From the NCBI RefSeq assembly GCF_004769405.1, contig NZ_RQES01000012.1:386897-450896 (forward strand): DNA of 64,000 bases. Reading direction: 5' to 3'. Source of the DNA: Leptospira selangorensis (GTDB lineage Bacteria > Spirochaetota > Leptospiria > Leptospirales > Leptospiraceae). The position numbers and the translations under genes are program-made. Below the pieces are notes generated by a model that had not been told where the DNA came from, searched no databases, and worked only from the letters and a program-made list of their open reading frames with translations. This document shows positions 26,517 to 37,975 of this stretch, in pieces; position 1 is the first letter of the stretch; every line of letters starts with the position of its first letter.

Positions 26517-28784
26517 ATGAGCCTATTATCTTTTGTTCCTAAATATTTTGATTGGTTGAATAATAACGCTCCTCAAGGAGAGGCTGAAAAATATCCGGAA
26601 ACAAATTCGGAATTTGAGAGTTCTATCCCCGGCATCTATATCTCGGGAGATCTGACCGGCATCCCTCTGCTAAAATATTCCGTGCAGAGTGGTGTTTCTG
26701 CGATCCGTAATATTCTTCAAAAGCCCAGAAAGAAAACAAAAGGTAACTTGGATGTTTTGATCGTAGGCGCTGGGCCTTCCGGAATTGCAGCAGGAATTGA
26801 AGCAAAGAAAAACGGCCTGGATTTTATTATTCTAGAAACAAACCAACCTTTTCATACAATCACAAGTTATCCGAAGGGAAAACCTATCTTTGCAGAACCT
26901 TCCGAACTGGAAGTCGATTCTCCCATCCAGATCAAAGATACAACTAAGGAAGATCTTTTAATATCCCTGGAATCCGTATTAAAAAAACATAAACTTCCAA
27001 TTTTAAACGGAGAGAAGGTAGAATCTATCCTTCCTTCCAAAGGACCGGAGACTGGATTCACGATACAAACAGAATCTGGGAAAAAATTCAATTCTTCTTA
27101 TGTTCTACTCGCAATCGGAAAATCAGGAGACAGCAGACGTTTAGGAGTTGCAGGAGAAGAACAAGCAAACGTATTTCACAGACTGATCGATCCGCAGGAT
27201 TTCCAAGGACAAAATACATTAGTTATAGGAGGAGGAGATAGCGCGATAGAAGCCGCATTGTCTTTGGTAGATGTTTCTTCTTCCGTCACTCTATCTTATA
27301 GAGAATCCGAAATTTCCAGACCGAAAGAAGAAAATAAACGTAAATTTCAAAAAGCAGTCCAAGAGAATAAGATCCAATTTTTACCAAACTCTAATCCGGA
27401 AAAATTCGAATCCAAACAAGTCCGACTCAAACAAGGATCCAAAACAAGAACTGAAAAAATAGATTCTTCCTTGGTCTTGATCGGCTCGGAAGCGCCACTT
27501 TCTTTTCTCAAAAAATTGGATATAAAGATCAGGAATTCATTCAATTCTAAAGAAATCCTTGGATTTGTTTCACTATTTTCATTCGCATTATTTTTATATT
27601 TCGGAAAGGCATCCTTTTATGCTGCCTTTTGGTATTCCTGGGTTGCATTAGCTTCCGGGATCGTATTTGCAATCACTTCTATTCGATTCTTACTTTCCAA
27701 AGAAGCATTCTTTTATTGGAGATGGAGAACATTCAAAAATCTTTATTTAGTTTCCGCAGCAATTTACTTCTCAGGAGTATATTTGAGCGCCAAATACTTG
27801 GGATTTTATTTATTCGGAAAATATCCAAGCTTTCATTATACAGTTCTATATTCCACGACCATATTATTTTTCGGGATCAGAAGGATTTGGGTCAGACCTA
27901 CACAGTATATCAAATTACAAACAACGACCTTGATCCTAATCCAAATCTTTCCACTTTTCTTATTACCTGAGATCATTCTTCCGTTTTTGGGAGATAAAGG
28001 ATTATTAGGACCTTCTAATGGATTCTTGCTCACCCAGGTTTTTCCGGATGGAGCCTATTGGAAAGCTTACGGATTTATTCTGGCCTGGCCTTTGAATATG
28101 GGAGTTCTGTACGATGGAGGGATCACTACCTTCTGGTTAGTTTATGGATTCCTAATGAGCTTCGGGCTCATTCCGTACATGGTCTATAAATTCGGAAAAG
28201 GCGCTTATTGCGGATGGATCTGTTCCTGTGGCGGTTTGGCGGAAACCCTGGGCGACGAATATAGAAACAGAATGCCTCACGGAAAATTGGCATACAAATT
28301 GGAACATTCAGGCCAATGGATCCTACTCATAGCCGCAATCCTTACCATCGCAAAACTTGTAGGAAGTTCGGGACAATTTTTCTGGCCATTAGAATTCGGC
28401 GCAGACTCGATCAAAGTATATTATGATTTGATTGTGGACTTAGGTCTTGGCGGAGTTGTAGGAGTCGGAGCATATTTTATGTTCTCCGGAAGGATCTGGT
28501 GTAGAATGTTCTGCCCGCTTTCCGCACTCATGCATATCTACGCTAAGTTCAGTAAGTTCCGGATCTTCTCCGAGAAAAAAAGATGTATTTCTTGTAATAT
28601 TTGCACCTCTGTTTGTCACCAAGGAATCGACGTAATGAATTACGCCAATAAGGGAAGACCGATGGATAGCGTTCAATGTGTCAGATGTTCAGCTTGCGTG
28701 GTAAATTGTCCTACCCAAGTCCTTTCTTTCGGAAAATTAGAAAATAACGGACAAGTGTTGGATAGGCTGAAAGCAGTATTATAA
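26517..28784 (+). CDS. Flavoprotein/polyferredoxin fusion (thioredoxin-reductase-like plus NapH/CcoG-like)
   Basis: A 755-residue fusion protein. Residues 75-340 form a two-dinucleotide-binding oxidoreductase: FAD motif DVLIVGAGPSGIAAG (about 79-93) and NAD(P) motif TLVIGGGDSAIEAA (about 235-250). No CxxC redox pair is seen there. Residues 340-680 contain about seven membrane helices with the CGWICSCGG and CRMFCPL motifs of NapH/CcoG-type polyferredoxins. The C-terminus has two 4Fe-4S clusters (CISCNICTSVC and CVRCSACVVNC). It would pass electrons from NAD(P)H across the membrane. The first 70 residues include IPGIYISGDLTGIPLLKYSVQSG, which looks like the GD motif usually found at the end of such flavoproteins, so the domain order appears permuted. 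Electron acceptor unknown. Confidence 0.85.
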   Translation: MSLLSFVPKYFDWLNNNAPQGEAEKYPETNSEFESSIPGIYISGDLTGIPLLKYSVQSGVSAIRNILQKPRKKTKGNLDVLIVGAGPSGIAAGIEAKKNGLDFIILETNQPFHTITSYPKGKPIFAEPSELEVDSPIQIKDTTKEDLLISLESVLKKHKLPILNGEKVESILPSKGPETGFTIQTESGKKFNSSYVLLAIGKSGDSRRLGVAGEEQANVFHRLIDPQDFQGQNTLVIGGGDSAIEAALSLVDVSSSVTLSYRESEISRPKEENKRKFQKAVQENKIQFLPNSNPEKFESKQVRLKQGSKTRTEKIDSSLVLIGSEAPLSFLKKLDIKIRNSFNSKEILGFVSLFSFALFLYFGKASFYAAFWYSWVALASGIVFAITSIRFLLSKEAFFYWRWRTFKNLYLVSAAIYFSGVYLSAKYLGFYLFGKYPSFHYTVLYSTTILFFGIRRIWVRPTQYIKLQTTTLILIQIFPLFLLPEIILPFLGDKGLLGPSNGFLLTQVFPDGAYWKAYGFILAWPLNMGVLYDGGITTFWLVYGFLMSFGLIPYMVYKFGKGAYCGWICSCGGLAETLGDEYRNRMPHGKLAYKLEHSGQWILLIAAILTIAKLVGSSGQFFWPLEFGADSIKVYYDLIVDLGLGGVVGVGAYFMFSGRIWCRMFCPLSALMHIYAKFSKFRIFSEKKRCISCNICTSVCHQGIDVMNYANKGRPMDSVQCVRCSACVVNCPTQVLSFGKLENNGQVLDRLKAVL

Positions 28785-28868
28785 TTATTTTCGGATTTTT
28801 CTTCCTAAGGCTTCTCTAACCGGATTTTTTCTTGTCAATTTATTGTTCTGAGAGACAATCCCCTGCCT

Positions 28869-29360
28869 ATGAGTTCTTTTCTTACACATATCCAAGATAG
28901 ATTAAAAGTCTGCGGTCCATTATCTTATAAAAATATGTTCGGCGGTTTCGGGGTCTATTCCGGATCTCAAATCTTTGCAATGGTCATCAAAGACCGTTTA
29001 TATTTTAGAGTAGGACAATCCAACCAGGCAGAATACGAATCTGCAGGAATGGCGCCTTTCACGTATGCTGGGAAAGATGGAAAACTTGTCCGAGTCTCCT
29101 ATTGGGAAGTCCCAGAAGAAGTTTTAGAAGATGACGAAGACCTTGTATTCTGGTTCAGAAAATCTTTGGCAGAAGCGAATAAAGCTTCTTCCTTAAAGAA
29201 AAAGACAATCCCCAAAAAGAAAATTATCGCAAAGAAGAAGGTTACAAAATCAAAAGTCTCTTCTTCTAAAAAGACTATTGCAAAGAAAAAAGCCGCCCGC
29301 AAAAAATCGATCAAACGTACGGTTAAGAAAACCACGACAAAACGCAAGGTCGGCAGGTAG
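28869..29360 (+). CDS. TfoX N-terminal domain protein with a lysine-rich tail
   Basis: A 163-residue protein. Residues 1-105 form a TfoX N-terminal domain: the CGPLSYKNMFGGFGVYSG segment and LYFRV are typical. Residues 108-163 are a low-complexity basic tail with repeated KKK-type blocks and almost no acidic residues, resembling the tail of histone H1-like proteins. Such a tail would bind DNA or RNA non-specifically. TfoX in gamma-proteobacteria regulates competence; there is no reason to transfer that role here. The gene stands alone, on the plus strand, upstream of the metal-resistance block. Confidence 0.8.
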   Translation: MSSFLTHIQDRLKVCGPLSYKNMFGGFGVYSGSQIFAMVIKDRLYFRVGQSNQAEYESAGMAPFTYAGKDGKLVRVSYWEVPEEVLEDDEDLVFWFRKSLAEANKASSLKKKTIPKKKIIAKKKVTKSKVSSSKKTIAKKKAARKKSIKRTVKKTTTKRKVGR

Positions 29361-29403
29361 TTTTTTCAATTTACATTATTGAGCCGACTGCTACTCTGGA
29401 AGA

Positions 29404-29763
29404 ATGAAATCGAGATCCTTGAAAGTTCTGGTGGCCTGCGCCTTACTTTCTATTCTCGTACCTGCATTCAATTGCGGCCCTTTTTGTGAAATAGAAGCTG
29501 GCACTTCCGAATCTTCTCCCTGTCATCAAGATCAAAATAGAGACAGCGGTCCTGTTTGCGATTGGGATCTAGTTTCTATCAAAAAAGAAATAGAGGATTT
29601 CCGTTCTATTCTATCCTTTCCGGTCCAAGTTTTTGAACATTTCAGAATAGGTTTAGAGGATTTAGTTCACATTTCTTCCTTCTATCCTTTCCAAATCGAA
29701 TTCCAAAAACTTTCCAGCTCGGAAACAATTACTCACCTTTCATTTATCAGAATTTTAATTTAG
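29404..29763 (+). CDS. Small Cys-rich exported protein upstream of the efflux genes
   Basis: A 119-residue protein with a signal peptide (about residues 1-23) ending VPAFNC, which could be a lipobox. The mature N-terminus holds four more or less regularly spaced cysteines and a His (NCGPFCE, then SPCHQD, then PVCDW), which look suited to bind a metal or form disulfides. The rest is helical and lacks known motifs. It is the first gene of a plus-strand run leading to TolC- and CusA-type genes, 42 bases upstream. By context it may bind the exported metal in the periplasm. I did not recognise a family. Confidence 0.65.
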   Translation: MKSRSLKVLVACALLSILVPAFNCGPFCEIEAGTSESSPCHQDQNRDSGPVCDWDLVSIKKEIEDFRSILSFPVQVFEHFRIGLEDLVHISSFYPFQIEFQKLSSSETITHLSFIRILI

Positions 29764-29765
29764 AT

Positions 29766-29799
29766 CTCACATTATAATTTTCTGTTCTTATAATGTGAG
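29766..29799 (+). promoter_or_regulatory. Perfect 12-bp inverted repeat covering a ribosome binding site
   Basis: CTCACATTATAA (29766-29777) is exactly inverted at 29788-29799 (TTATAATGTGAG) with a 10-base loop. The GAGG at the end of the right arm is the probable ribosome binding site of the GTG start at 29806. It could be an operator for a metal regulator or an RNA hairpin that limits translation of the efflux genes. Confidence 0.6.
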
Positions 29800-31060
29800 G
29801 TTATTGTGCGTTTTTATTATATACTCGTATTCTTGTCTTTTTTCGGGATATTATTCCTCCCTGCCCAGGCTTCGGAGAACGATACCGGAAAAGAATTAGA
29901 TTTAAATTCGATCATGACGATCGCGGAGAAAAATTCTCCTTTGCTCACCGCGATCCATTCCGACTTAGAAAGCCTTTTTTATAAAAGAAGGCAGGAAGGT
30001 AAAACCCAGAACCCTTCCGTTTATATCGATTACGGTCAAAGAAAGGCTGCAGATGAATCAGGAGCAGAATATGCAGTCCAGATAGAACAACCTGTTTATT
30101 TCCCGGGAAGGAAGGAACTCAAACAACTTTTGGTGGATAATGATTCCAAGATCAAGGAAGTCCAACAAATAGAAGCTTTCAACTCTATCCGACTCAGTTC
30201 GATCAAGTTTGCATATCGTTACTTGGTGGCGGCCGATAAGAAGAATCACGTAAAGGAAAGACTCAAAAGACTCTCTTTGATAGAAAGTTATATCAAGGCC
30301 AGACCATTCTTCACTCCTCAGGCAAAAACGGATCTGTTTATCATAGAAACGAAAATTTTAGCTCTAAGAAAACATTTTAACGATCTGGAACTTGGAGCCG
30401 CAAAAGATTACGAATCCTTAAACTTATACTTAAGACAAGAGTTCATTCCGAATCTAAAAATTCCTTATTACAAATCCGGCGTAAAATTCGATCGTAAGGA
30501 TTTGGAAAAAAAAGCCGTATCCCAAAATCCTTCCATTCTCGCCGCTAAAGGAGAATTGGATAAGGCCAGAACAGAACTCAGATTGGCAAATTTAGAAAAA
30601 TATCCCGATTATTCCATCACTAGCCAGATCGGAGAGGATAAATCCGGGGTAGCCAACAGATTTTACGATTTTGGATTGAAGTTCAGAATTCCGGTCTGGG
30701 ACCAATTCCAAAACAAAGTGGCTTCTGCAGAGACAAATATGAAGTCAAAACAAGATAGGTTAACATATCAGGAAAACTTAATACAAACTTCCTTTAACCA
30801 GGCATTTTTAGAGTATGAACAATCCAAAATGAACCTGAAACTCTATGACCTGGCCCAGCTGGATCGGATCGATAGAGATCTGAACTTCGCGGATATGGAG
30901 TTCAAGCGGGGAAGGATTCAACTCATAAGTTATCTGGAATTGGAAAACCAACTACACGAAACACATCATGCGGTTCTGGACGCTCAAATTTCACATTTGG
31001 AAAGTCTTCTGAACCTACTTTATATCACGAACGAAAAAGATATTTTAGGAGTAATGGGCA

Positions 31061-34168
<3,108 letters not shown>

Positions 34169-34177
34169 GCCCAATTT

Positions 34178-34218
34178 ATCATCCGGTTGAGATTAACAAC
34201 CGCAGCCGGATGATTTTT
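34178..34218 (+). terminator. Intrinsic terminator after the efflux gene
   Basis: ATCATCCGG (34178-34186) pairs with CCGGATGAT (34206-34214), followed by TTTTT. An alternative inner hairpin (GGTTG 34185-34189 with CAACC 34197-34201) shares the left arm. The structure overlaps the 3' end of the convergent MerT-like gene. Confidence 0.55.
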
Positions 34219-34762
34219 GGACTTCTTTATTCTTCTTCTTAAAAGAAAACCAAAACCATATTCCAGCAAGAGCGACGCCGATCACTGGAACCATATATCT
34301 TTCCAGATCCAAAAGATTTCCTAAAACTTCTGCGGAGAACCATCCGAAAAGTAAAGGTGCGAAACAGGATAAACATAAGATCCCTGCAAACAAAACGGAA
34401 AGTTTGGCAAACGATTTTGCTTTCGTAGGAATTCCTATATTCTCCTTCTTCCGACTCAAAAAAGCCGATCTGAAAAAATTGATCCCTTCTTTACTGGAAG
34501 AGATCCGGATCATATTCCCATCCTGATTTCTTTCTAATTTGAATTCCAGAAAAGGACAACATTGGTGTTCTTTGGAAAACCATTCCGTCAGTTCTTCTGC
34601 GGATAAAGAATGATCAAAGTAGAGTTCAAACCCTTCTTCCTTTTCCAAAAATCCTTTGGCGCGATCTAATACTTTTTCTGAATGGGAAATATGAGATCTT
34701 CTCTCCTCGTTTGTAAAAACTGTTAAATCACAGGCGATAGGCGTTTCTTTTTTAGTTAACAT
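34193..34762 (-). CDS. MerT-like metal transport protein with an N-terminal accessory domain
   Basis: A 189-residue protein in two parts. Residues 1-105 are a soluble domain with CDLTVFTNEERRSHI and EHQCCPFLEFKLE, of a kind seen beside mercury resistance genes. Residues 115-175 align well with the mercuric transporter MerT (first helix with CLSC, then LGNLLDLERYMVPVIGVALAG and a second helix). The C-terminus ends in CGC. The thiols (CC, CxxC, CxC) could pass a soft metal inward or outward. The start ATG 34762 follows AGGAGG; an upstream ATG at 34822 lacks this and would put the promoter inside the gene. It is divergent from merR and probably controlled by it. No merA or merP is visible. Confidence 0.75.
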   Translation of the reverse strand: MLTKKETPIACDLTVFTNEERRSHISHSEKVLDRAKGFLEKEEGFELYFDHSLSAEELTEWFSKEHQCCPFLEFKLERNQDGNMIRISSSKEGINFFRSAFLSRKKENIGIPTKAKSFAKLSVLFAGILCLSCFAPLLFGWFSAEVLGNLLDLERYMVPVIGVALAGIWFWFSFKKKNKEVQKSSGCGC

Positions 34763-34790
34763 AGTCAACCTCCTGACTAAAAACAGGTCC

Positions 34791-34822
34791 AATATACAGG
34801 TTGGAGTTAGGTCCAAGGTCAA
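34791..34822 (-). promoter_or_regulatory. MerR-type promoter/operator of the MerT-like gene
   Basis: On the minus strand, -35 TTGACC (34822-34817) and -10 TATATT (34796-34791) are separated by 20 bases, the over-long spacer typical of MerR-activated promoters. A dyad TTGGA-N6-TCCAA (34801-34805 and 34812-34816) lies within the spacer where MerR would bind. The neighbouring MerR gene starts at 34842 in the opposite direction. Confidence 0.7.
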
Positions 34823-34841
34823 GAGCAGGGGCTAAAATTTT

Positions 34842-35234
34842 ATGCAAGAAAATAGAAATTTTTTAATAGGCCAACTGGCGGAGAAAGTGGGAGTCTCAAC
34901 GGATACTATCCGTTATTATGAAAAAGAGGGACTGATCCGCTCTCACAGACATACAAATAATTATAGGATCTATTCCGAATCGGATTATAAAAAGTTGGGT
35001 TTTATTTCTAAAGCCCAGGGTTCGGGATTTACTCTCCGAGAAATAAAAGAACTTCTATCTTTGATAGATGAAGGAAGAAGGGACTGCTCCGATTATGAAA
35101 ATGTTGCCAAACAAAAGATCAATGAGATAAAATCCAAGATCAAAGTTTTGGAAGAATACAATAATTCTTTAATATCATCCTTGGAGTGCTGCAGCCCGGA
35201 AACAAAAGAATGCAAAAGTCTGCCATCTTTTTAG
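34842..35234 (+). CDS. merR: MerR-family heavy-metal regulator
   Basis: A 130-residue regulator. The N-terminal winged helix shows VGVSTDTIRYYEKEGLI and NYRIYSESDYKKLGFI; a long dimerisation helix follows. Three cysteine positions match the Hg(II) ligands of Tn501 MerR (C82, C117, C126): here C82 in RRDC, C116-C117 and C124. The loop between the last two is two residues shorter, so Hg, Pb or another soft metal is possible. It would repress and, with metal, activate the divergent MerT-like gene by untwisting the 20-bp-spacer promoter found in the intergenic region. Confidence 0.88.
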   Translation: MQENRNFLIGQLAEKVGVSTDTIRYYEKEGLIRSHRHTNNYRIYSESDYKKLGFISKAQGSGFTLREIKELLSLIDEGRRDCSDYENVAKQKINEIKSKIKVLEEYNNSLISSLECCSPETKECKSLPSF

Positions 35235-35243
35235 CTGAGATAA

Positions 35244-36470
35244 TTATGCGGCTACAGCTTGCAACTTTTTCTTAAGGACTGTCGCAGCTAAAGCATAACC
35301 TCCGCCTGCCCCATCAATAAAATGAACTTCTCTTTCGGTCCCTGCATGTAATAAACAAGTCATTAAAGCTCTGTCGGAAATATGGATTCCGAAGTATAGT
35401 TTACCGGACTTCTCCGCTTCCGCTAAACTGGATTCTAGTTTTTTCCTATCCATAGTGTCGGTTGCAAATACCATCTTAAAAGTTCCGTCAAACTTCCTAA
35501 AATCGGAAGAAATGATCTGATAGTTTTTTAACTTATTCAGTTTATAATGAAATACTTTTAAAGGAAGATTCCAACGGATTGCAAGTTCTGCGCCATAAGT
35601 CTCGAATTTAATCTTCCATAGATATAATTTTCTTAATATACTATTTCCTTTAGAAGACGCAATCGCTTCATTATTCAAAACGGAAGAAGAATGTTCTATG
35701 ATCAGATTTTCTTCTCTTAAAGGATGATATTCTCTCTCGGAACCGTATAAAGAGTCGATTAAGGATAATAGGCCAGAAAGAGTTTTTGCTGCTTCCGAAT
35801 CGGAATCCGAATTGATCTTAACGATTAGCGAAACCATTTCTCCTTTCGGACTTTGGATATCCTTCCATCTACAGGTAAAGCCTGAAAAATCAGCGCGAAT
35901 ATTCGGAATATAGGAATTATCTGTTAAATATCTAGAATTCGGCTCCTTGATCTTAATCTCAGCATAAGCCACACCGGTCCCACCTAAAACAGCCTGAGTA
36001 TAATGTTTGGAAATCCTAAGTTTAGCCATTGTCAGGCTATAACCCGCTTCATAAATATCGGAAACAGGTACGAATCCGATCCGAAGATCCATCTTAAAAT
36101 AATCTCTTACGAACTCTCGTGTATCCGCAAGTATGTCCCGGATCTCATTCAATCTAGAACCTGGAAGTAAAATGGTCACACCATCCCCGCCGAAGAAAAA
36201 AGGAAACTCCATGTCCTTGAGGAGATTCGTGATCCCCATCAGAGTCAATCCCCCGGCCATATTTACATCCTTATACCTACCTTCTAAAATCGCCTCGGTA
36301 GATTTTACTATGTCCGTAACGATTACAATCCAATCATCCGGAACCTTTCTATAATGTTTGCTGTCCGTAACTTCTGAAAATTGGGAAATCTCGGGAAGCT
36401 GCTTATAAAAATTTATGGTAGAATGTGTTAGGATATTCATTGGCTGGCCTACCGAACTTTGACTGTCCAT
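35244..36470 (-). CDS. DUF3095 protein, cyclase-like
   Basis: A 408-residue soluble protein of the DUF3095 family. The motif DDWIVIVTDIVKSTEAI (about residues 45-61) strongly resembles the metal-binding start of class III nucleotidyl cyclases, and FPFFFGGDGVTILLP (about 90-104) resembles their second conserved loop. YEAGYSLTMAKLRISKHYTQAVLGG and FIDGAGGGYA near the C-terminus are family features. Whether it makes a cyclic nucleotide is unknown. The start is uncertain: ATG 36440 (MNILTHSTINFY) is an alternative. It is convergent with merR and divergent from proline dehydrogenase. Confidence 0.75.
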   Translation of the reverse strand: MDSQSSVGQPMNILTHSTINFYKQLPEISQFSEVTDSKHYRKVPDDWIVIVTDIVKSTEAILEGRYKDVNMAGGLTLMGITNLLKDMEFPFFFGGDGVTILLPGSRLNEIRDILADTREFVRDYFKMDLRIGFVPVSDIYEAGYSLTMAKLRISKHYTQAVLGGTGVAYAEIKIKEPNSRYLTDNSYIPNIRADFSGFTCRWKDIQSPKGEMVSLIVKINSDSDSEAAKTLSGLLSLIDSLYGSEREYHPLREENLIIEHSSSVLNNEAIASSKGNSILRKLYLWKIKFETYGAELAIRWNLPLKVFHYKLNKLKNYQIISSDFRKFDGTFKMVFATDTMDRKKLESSLAEAEKSGKLYFGIHISDRALMTCLLHAGTEREVHFIDGAGGGYALAATVLKKKLQAVAA

Positions 36471-36553
36471 TCACTCAAAAGGCAATGCTTTTTTCCAACT
36501 CGTAATATTTGGTTTGGGAATAGTGGATGCAAAAGCTTTTTAGAAAGGTTCGC

Positions 36554-37975
36554 ATGGCAAAACCGCCGGGATCAGAACAAAATAGAATGAAGGCTACAGA
36601 AGAAAACGAACCTAAAATAATTACTTCTTCCTCGGATCTTCAAGAAAGGATCTTGGAAAAAGGAAAGGAGTTATTTCGTTTAAGCGATTCTTTCGAAGAC
36701 GGTTTGTTTAGCACATACAGATTATTCTCCAAAAGCCTTTTGTTTTTGGAAAACCGTCCTCTTCTAAAATTGCAAGCATTTAGATTCGCGGATCTATTCC
36801 CGAGTCTTAGCTCTCTTTCTTCTATCTCCCGCTATATCAAGATCTATTTTGTCGAAACTCCTACGGAACTTCCTAAATGGATCTTATTACTTCTTTCCTT
36901 ATTTTTATCCAATCGACTCAGTTCCGTATTCGTCGCATTAGGCGCTAAGATCGGGATCAGACTTACGGCAAAATTTTTTATCTTAGGAAGGACCTACGGT
37001 TCCGATCGTAAAAAGATCCTAGATAGATACAAAAACGGGATCTGTTCTACAATAGATATATTAGGAGAAGCCGTACTCTCCGAAAAAGAAGCAGAACGTT
37101 ATATCTCCGAATATTTACTTTTATTGGAAGAAGTTTCCAAAGATAAAGAACTTTCGGAAATACGCGGCTCTCAATTTCCGGGAGAACCTACAGGGAACGT
37201 TTCCGTAAAATGTTCTTCTCTTTATTCACAATTGGATCCGCTTGCACATGAATCTTCCGTGACTCATTTAATAGAGAAGTTACGGCCAATCCTTAGTTCC
37301 GCAGTTTCTAAAAATATTTTTATCAATCTAGATATGGAACAATATGAGACCAAGGATATCATAATGGATACTGCGTTCAGGATTTTTGCAGAACCGGAGT
37401 TCCAAGATTATCCACATTTCGGGATCGTAGTCCAGGCATATCTAAAAGTTTCTCAAAAAGATCTACAAAGAGTAATAGAATATTCTAAAAAACGAAAATA
37501 CCCTCTGACTGTCCGTTTGGTAAAAGGGGCTTACTGGGAATATGAAATGACCCAATCGGCTCAAAAAGGTTGGGATCCTCCCGTTTTTCTTATAAAATCC
37601 GAAACAGACAGAAATTATGAAAAATGTTCGGAGCTCCTATTGAAATCTTATCCACATATTCGGCCTGCATTCGGTTCTCATAATATAAGAAGTCTTTCTT
37701 CCGCATTTGTTAAAGCGGCAGAACATTCGGTCCCGGAAAACTTTTTCGAAGTGCAGATGTTATACGGAATGGGGAATTCTTATAAACAAGCAATTCGTAG
37801 CCTGGGAATTTCCGTCAGAGAATATTCTCCAATAGGAGAAGTAATCCCTGGAATGGCTTATTTAGTAAGAAGGTTACTAGAAAATTCTACGAACGAAGGC
37901 TTTCTCAAAAACATCAACGCAAATAGTAAAGATAGGGAACGACTATTGTATTTGGAGAATACAAAATCAAAATGA
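36554..37975 (+). CDS. Proline dehydrogenase
   Basis: A FAD-dependent enzyme of about 473 residues oxidising proline to pyrroline-5-carboxylate. The TIM-barrel motifs are intact: LTVRLVKGAYWEYE, RPAFGSHNIRS, FEVQMLYGMG, and EYSPIGEVIPGMAYLVRRLLENSTNEGFL, as in the PRODH part of PutA. An N-terminal helical part of about 100 residues precedes the barrel. The start is taken at ATG 36554, supported by AAAGG five bases upstream; the frame also opens at ATG 36527. It overlaps the dehydrogenase gene by four bases (ATGA), so the two PutA activities are separate but coupled. Confidence 0.92.
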   Translation: MAKPPGSEQNRMKATEENEPKIITSSSDLQERILEKGKELFRLSDSFEDGLFSTYRLFSKSLLFLENRPLLKLQAFRFADLFPSLSSLSSISRYIKIYFVETPTELPKWILLLLSLFLSNRLSSVFVALGAKIGIRLTAKFFILGRTYGSDRKKILDRYKNGICSTIDILGEAVLSEKEAERYISEYLLLLEEVSKDKELSEIRGSQFPGEPTGNVSVKCSSLYSQLDPLAHESSVTHLIEKLRPILSSAVSKNIFINLDMEQYETKDIIMDTAFRIFAEPEFQDYPHFGIVVQAYLKVSQKDLQRVIEYSKKRKYPLTVRLVKGAYWEYEMTQSAQKGWDPPVFLIKSETDRNYEKCSELLLKSYPHIRPAFGSHNIRSLSSAFVKAAEHSVPENFFEVQMLYGMGNSYKQAIRSLGISVREYSPIGEVIPGMAYLVRRLLENSTNEGFLKNINANSKDRERLLYLENTKSK

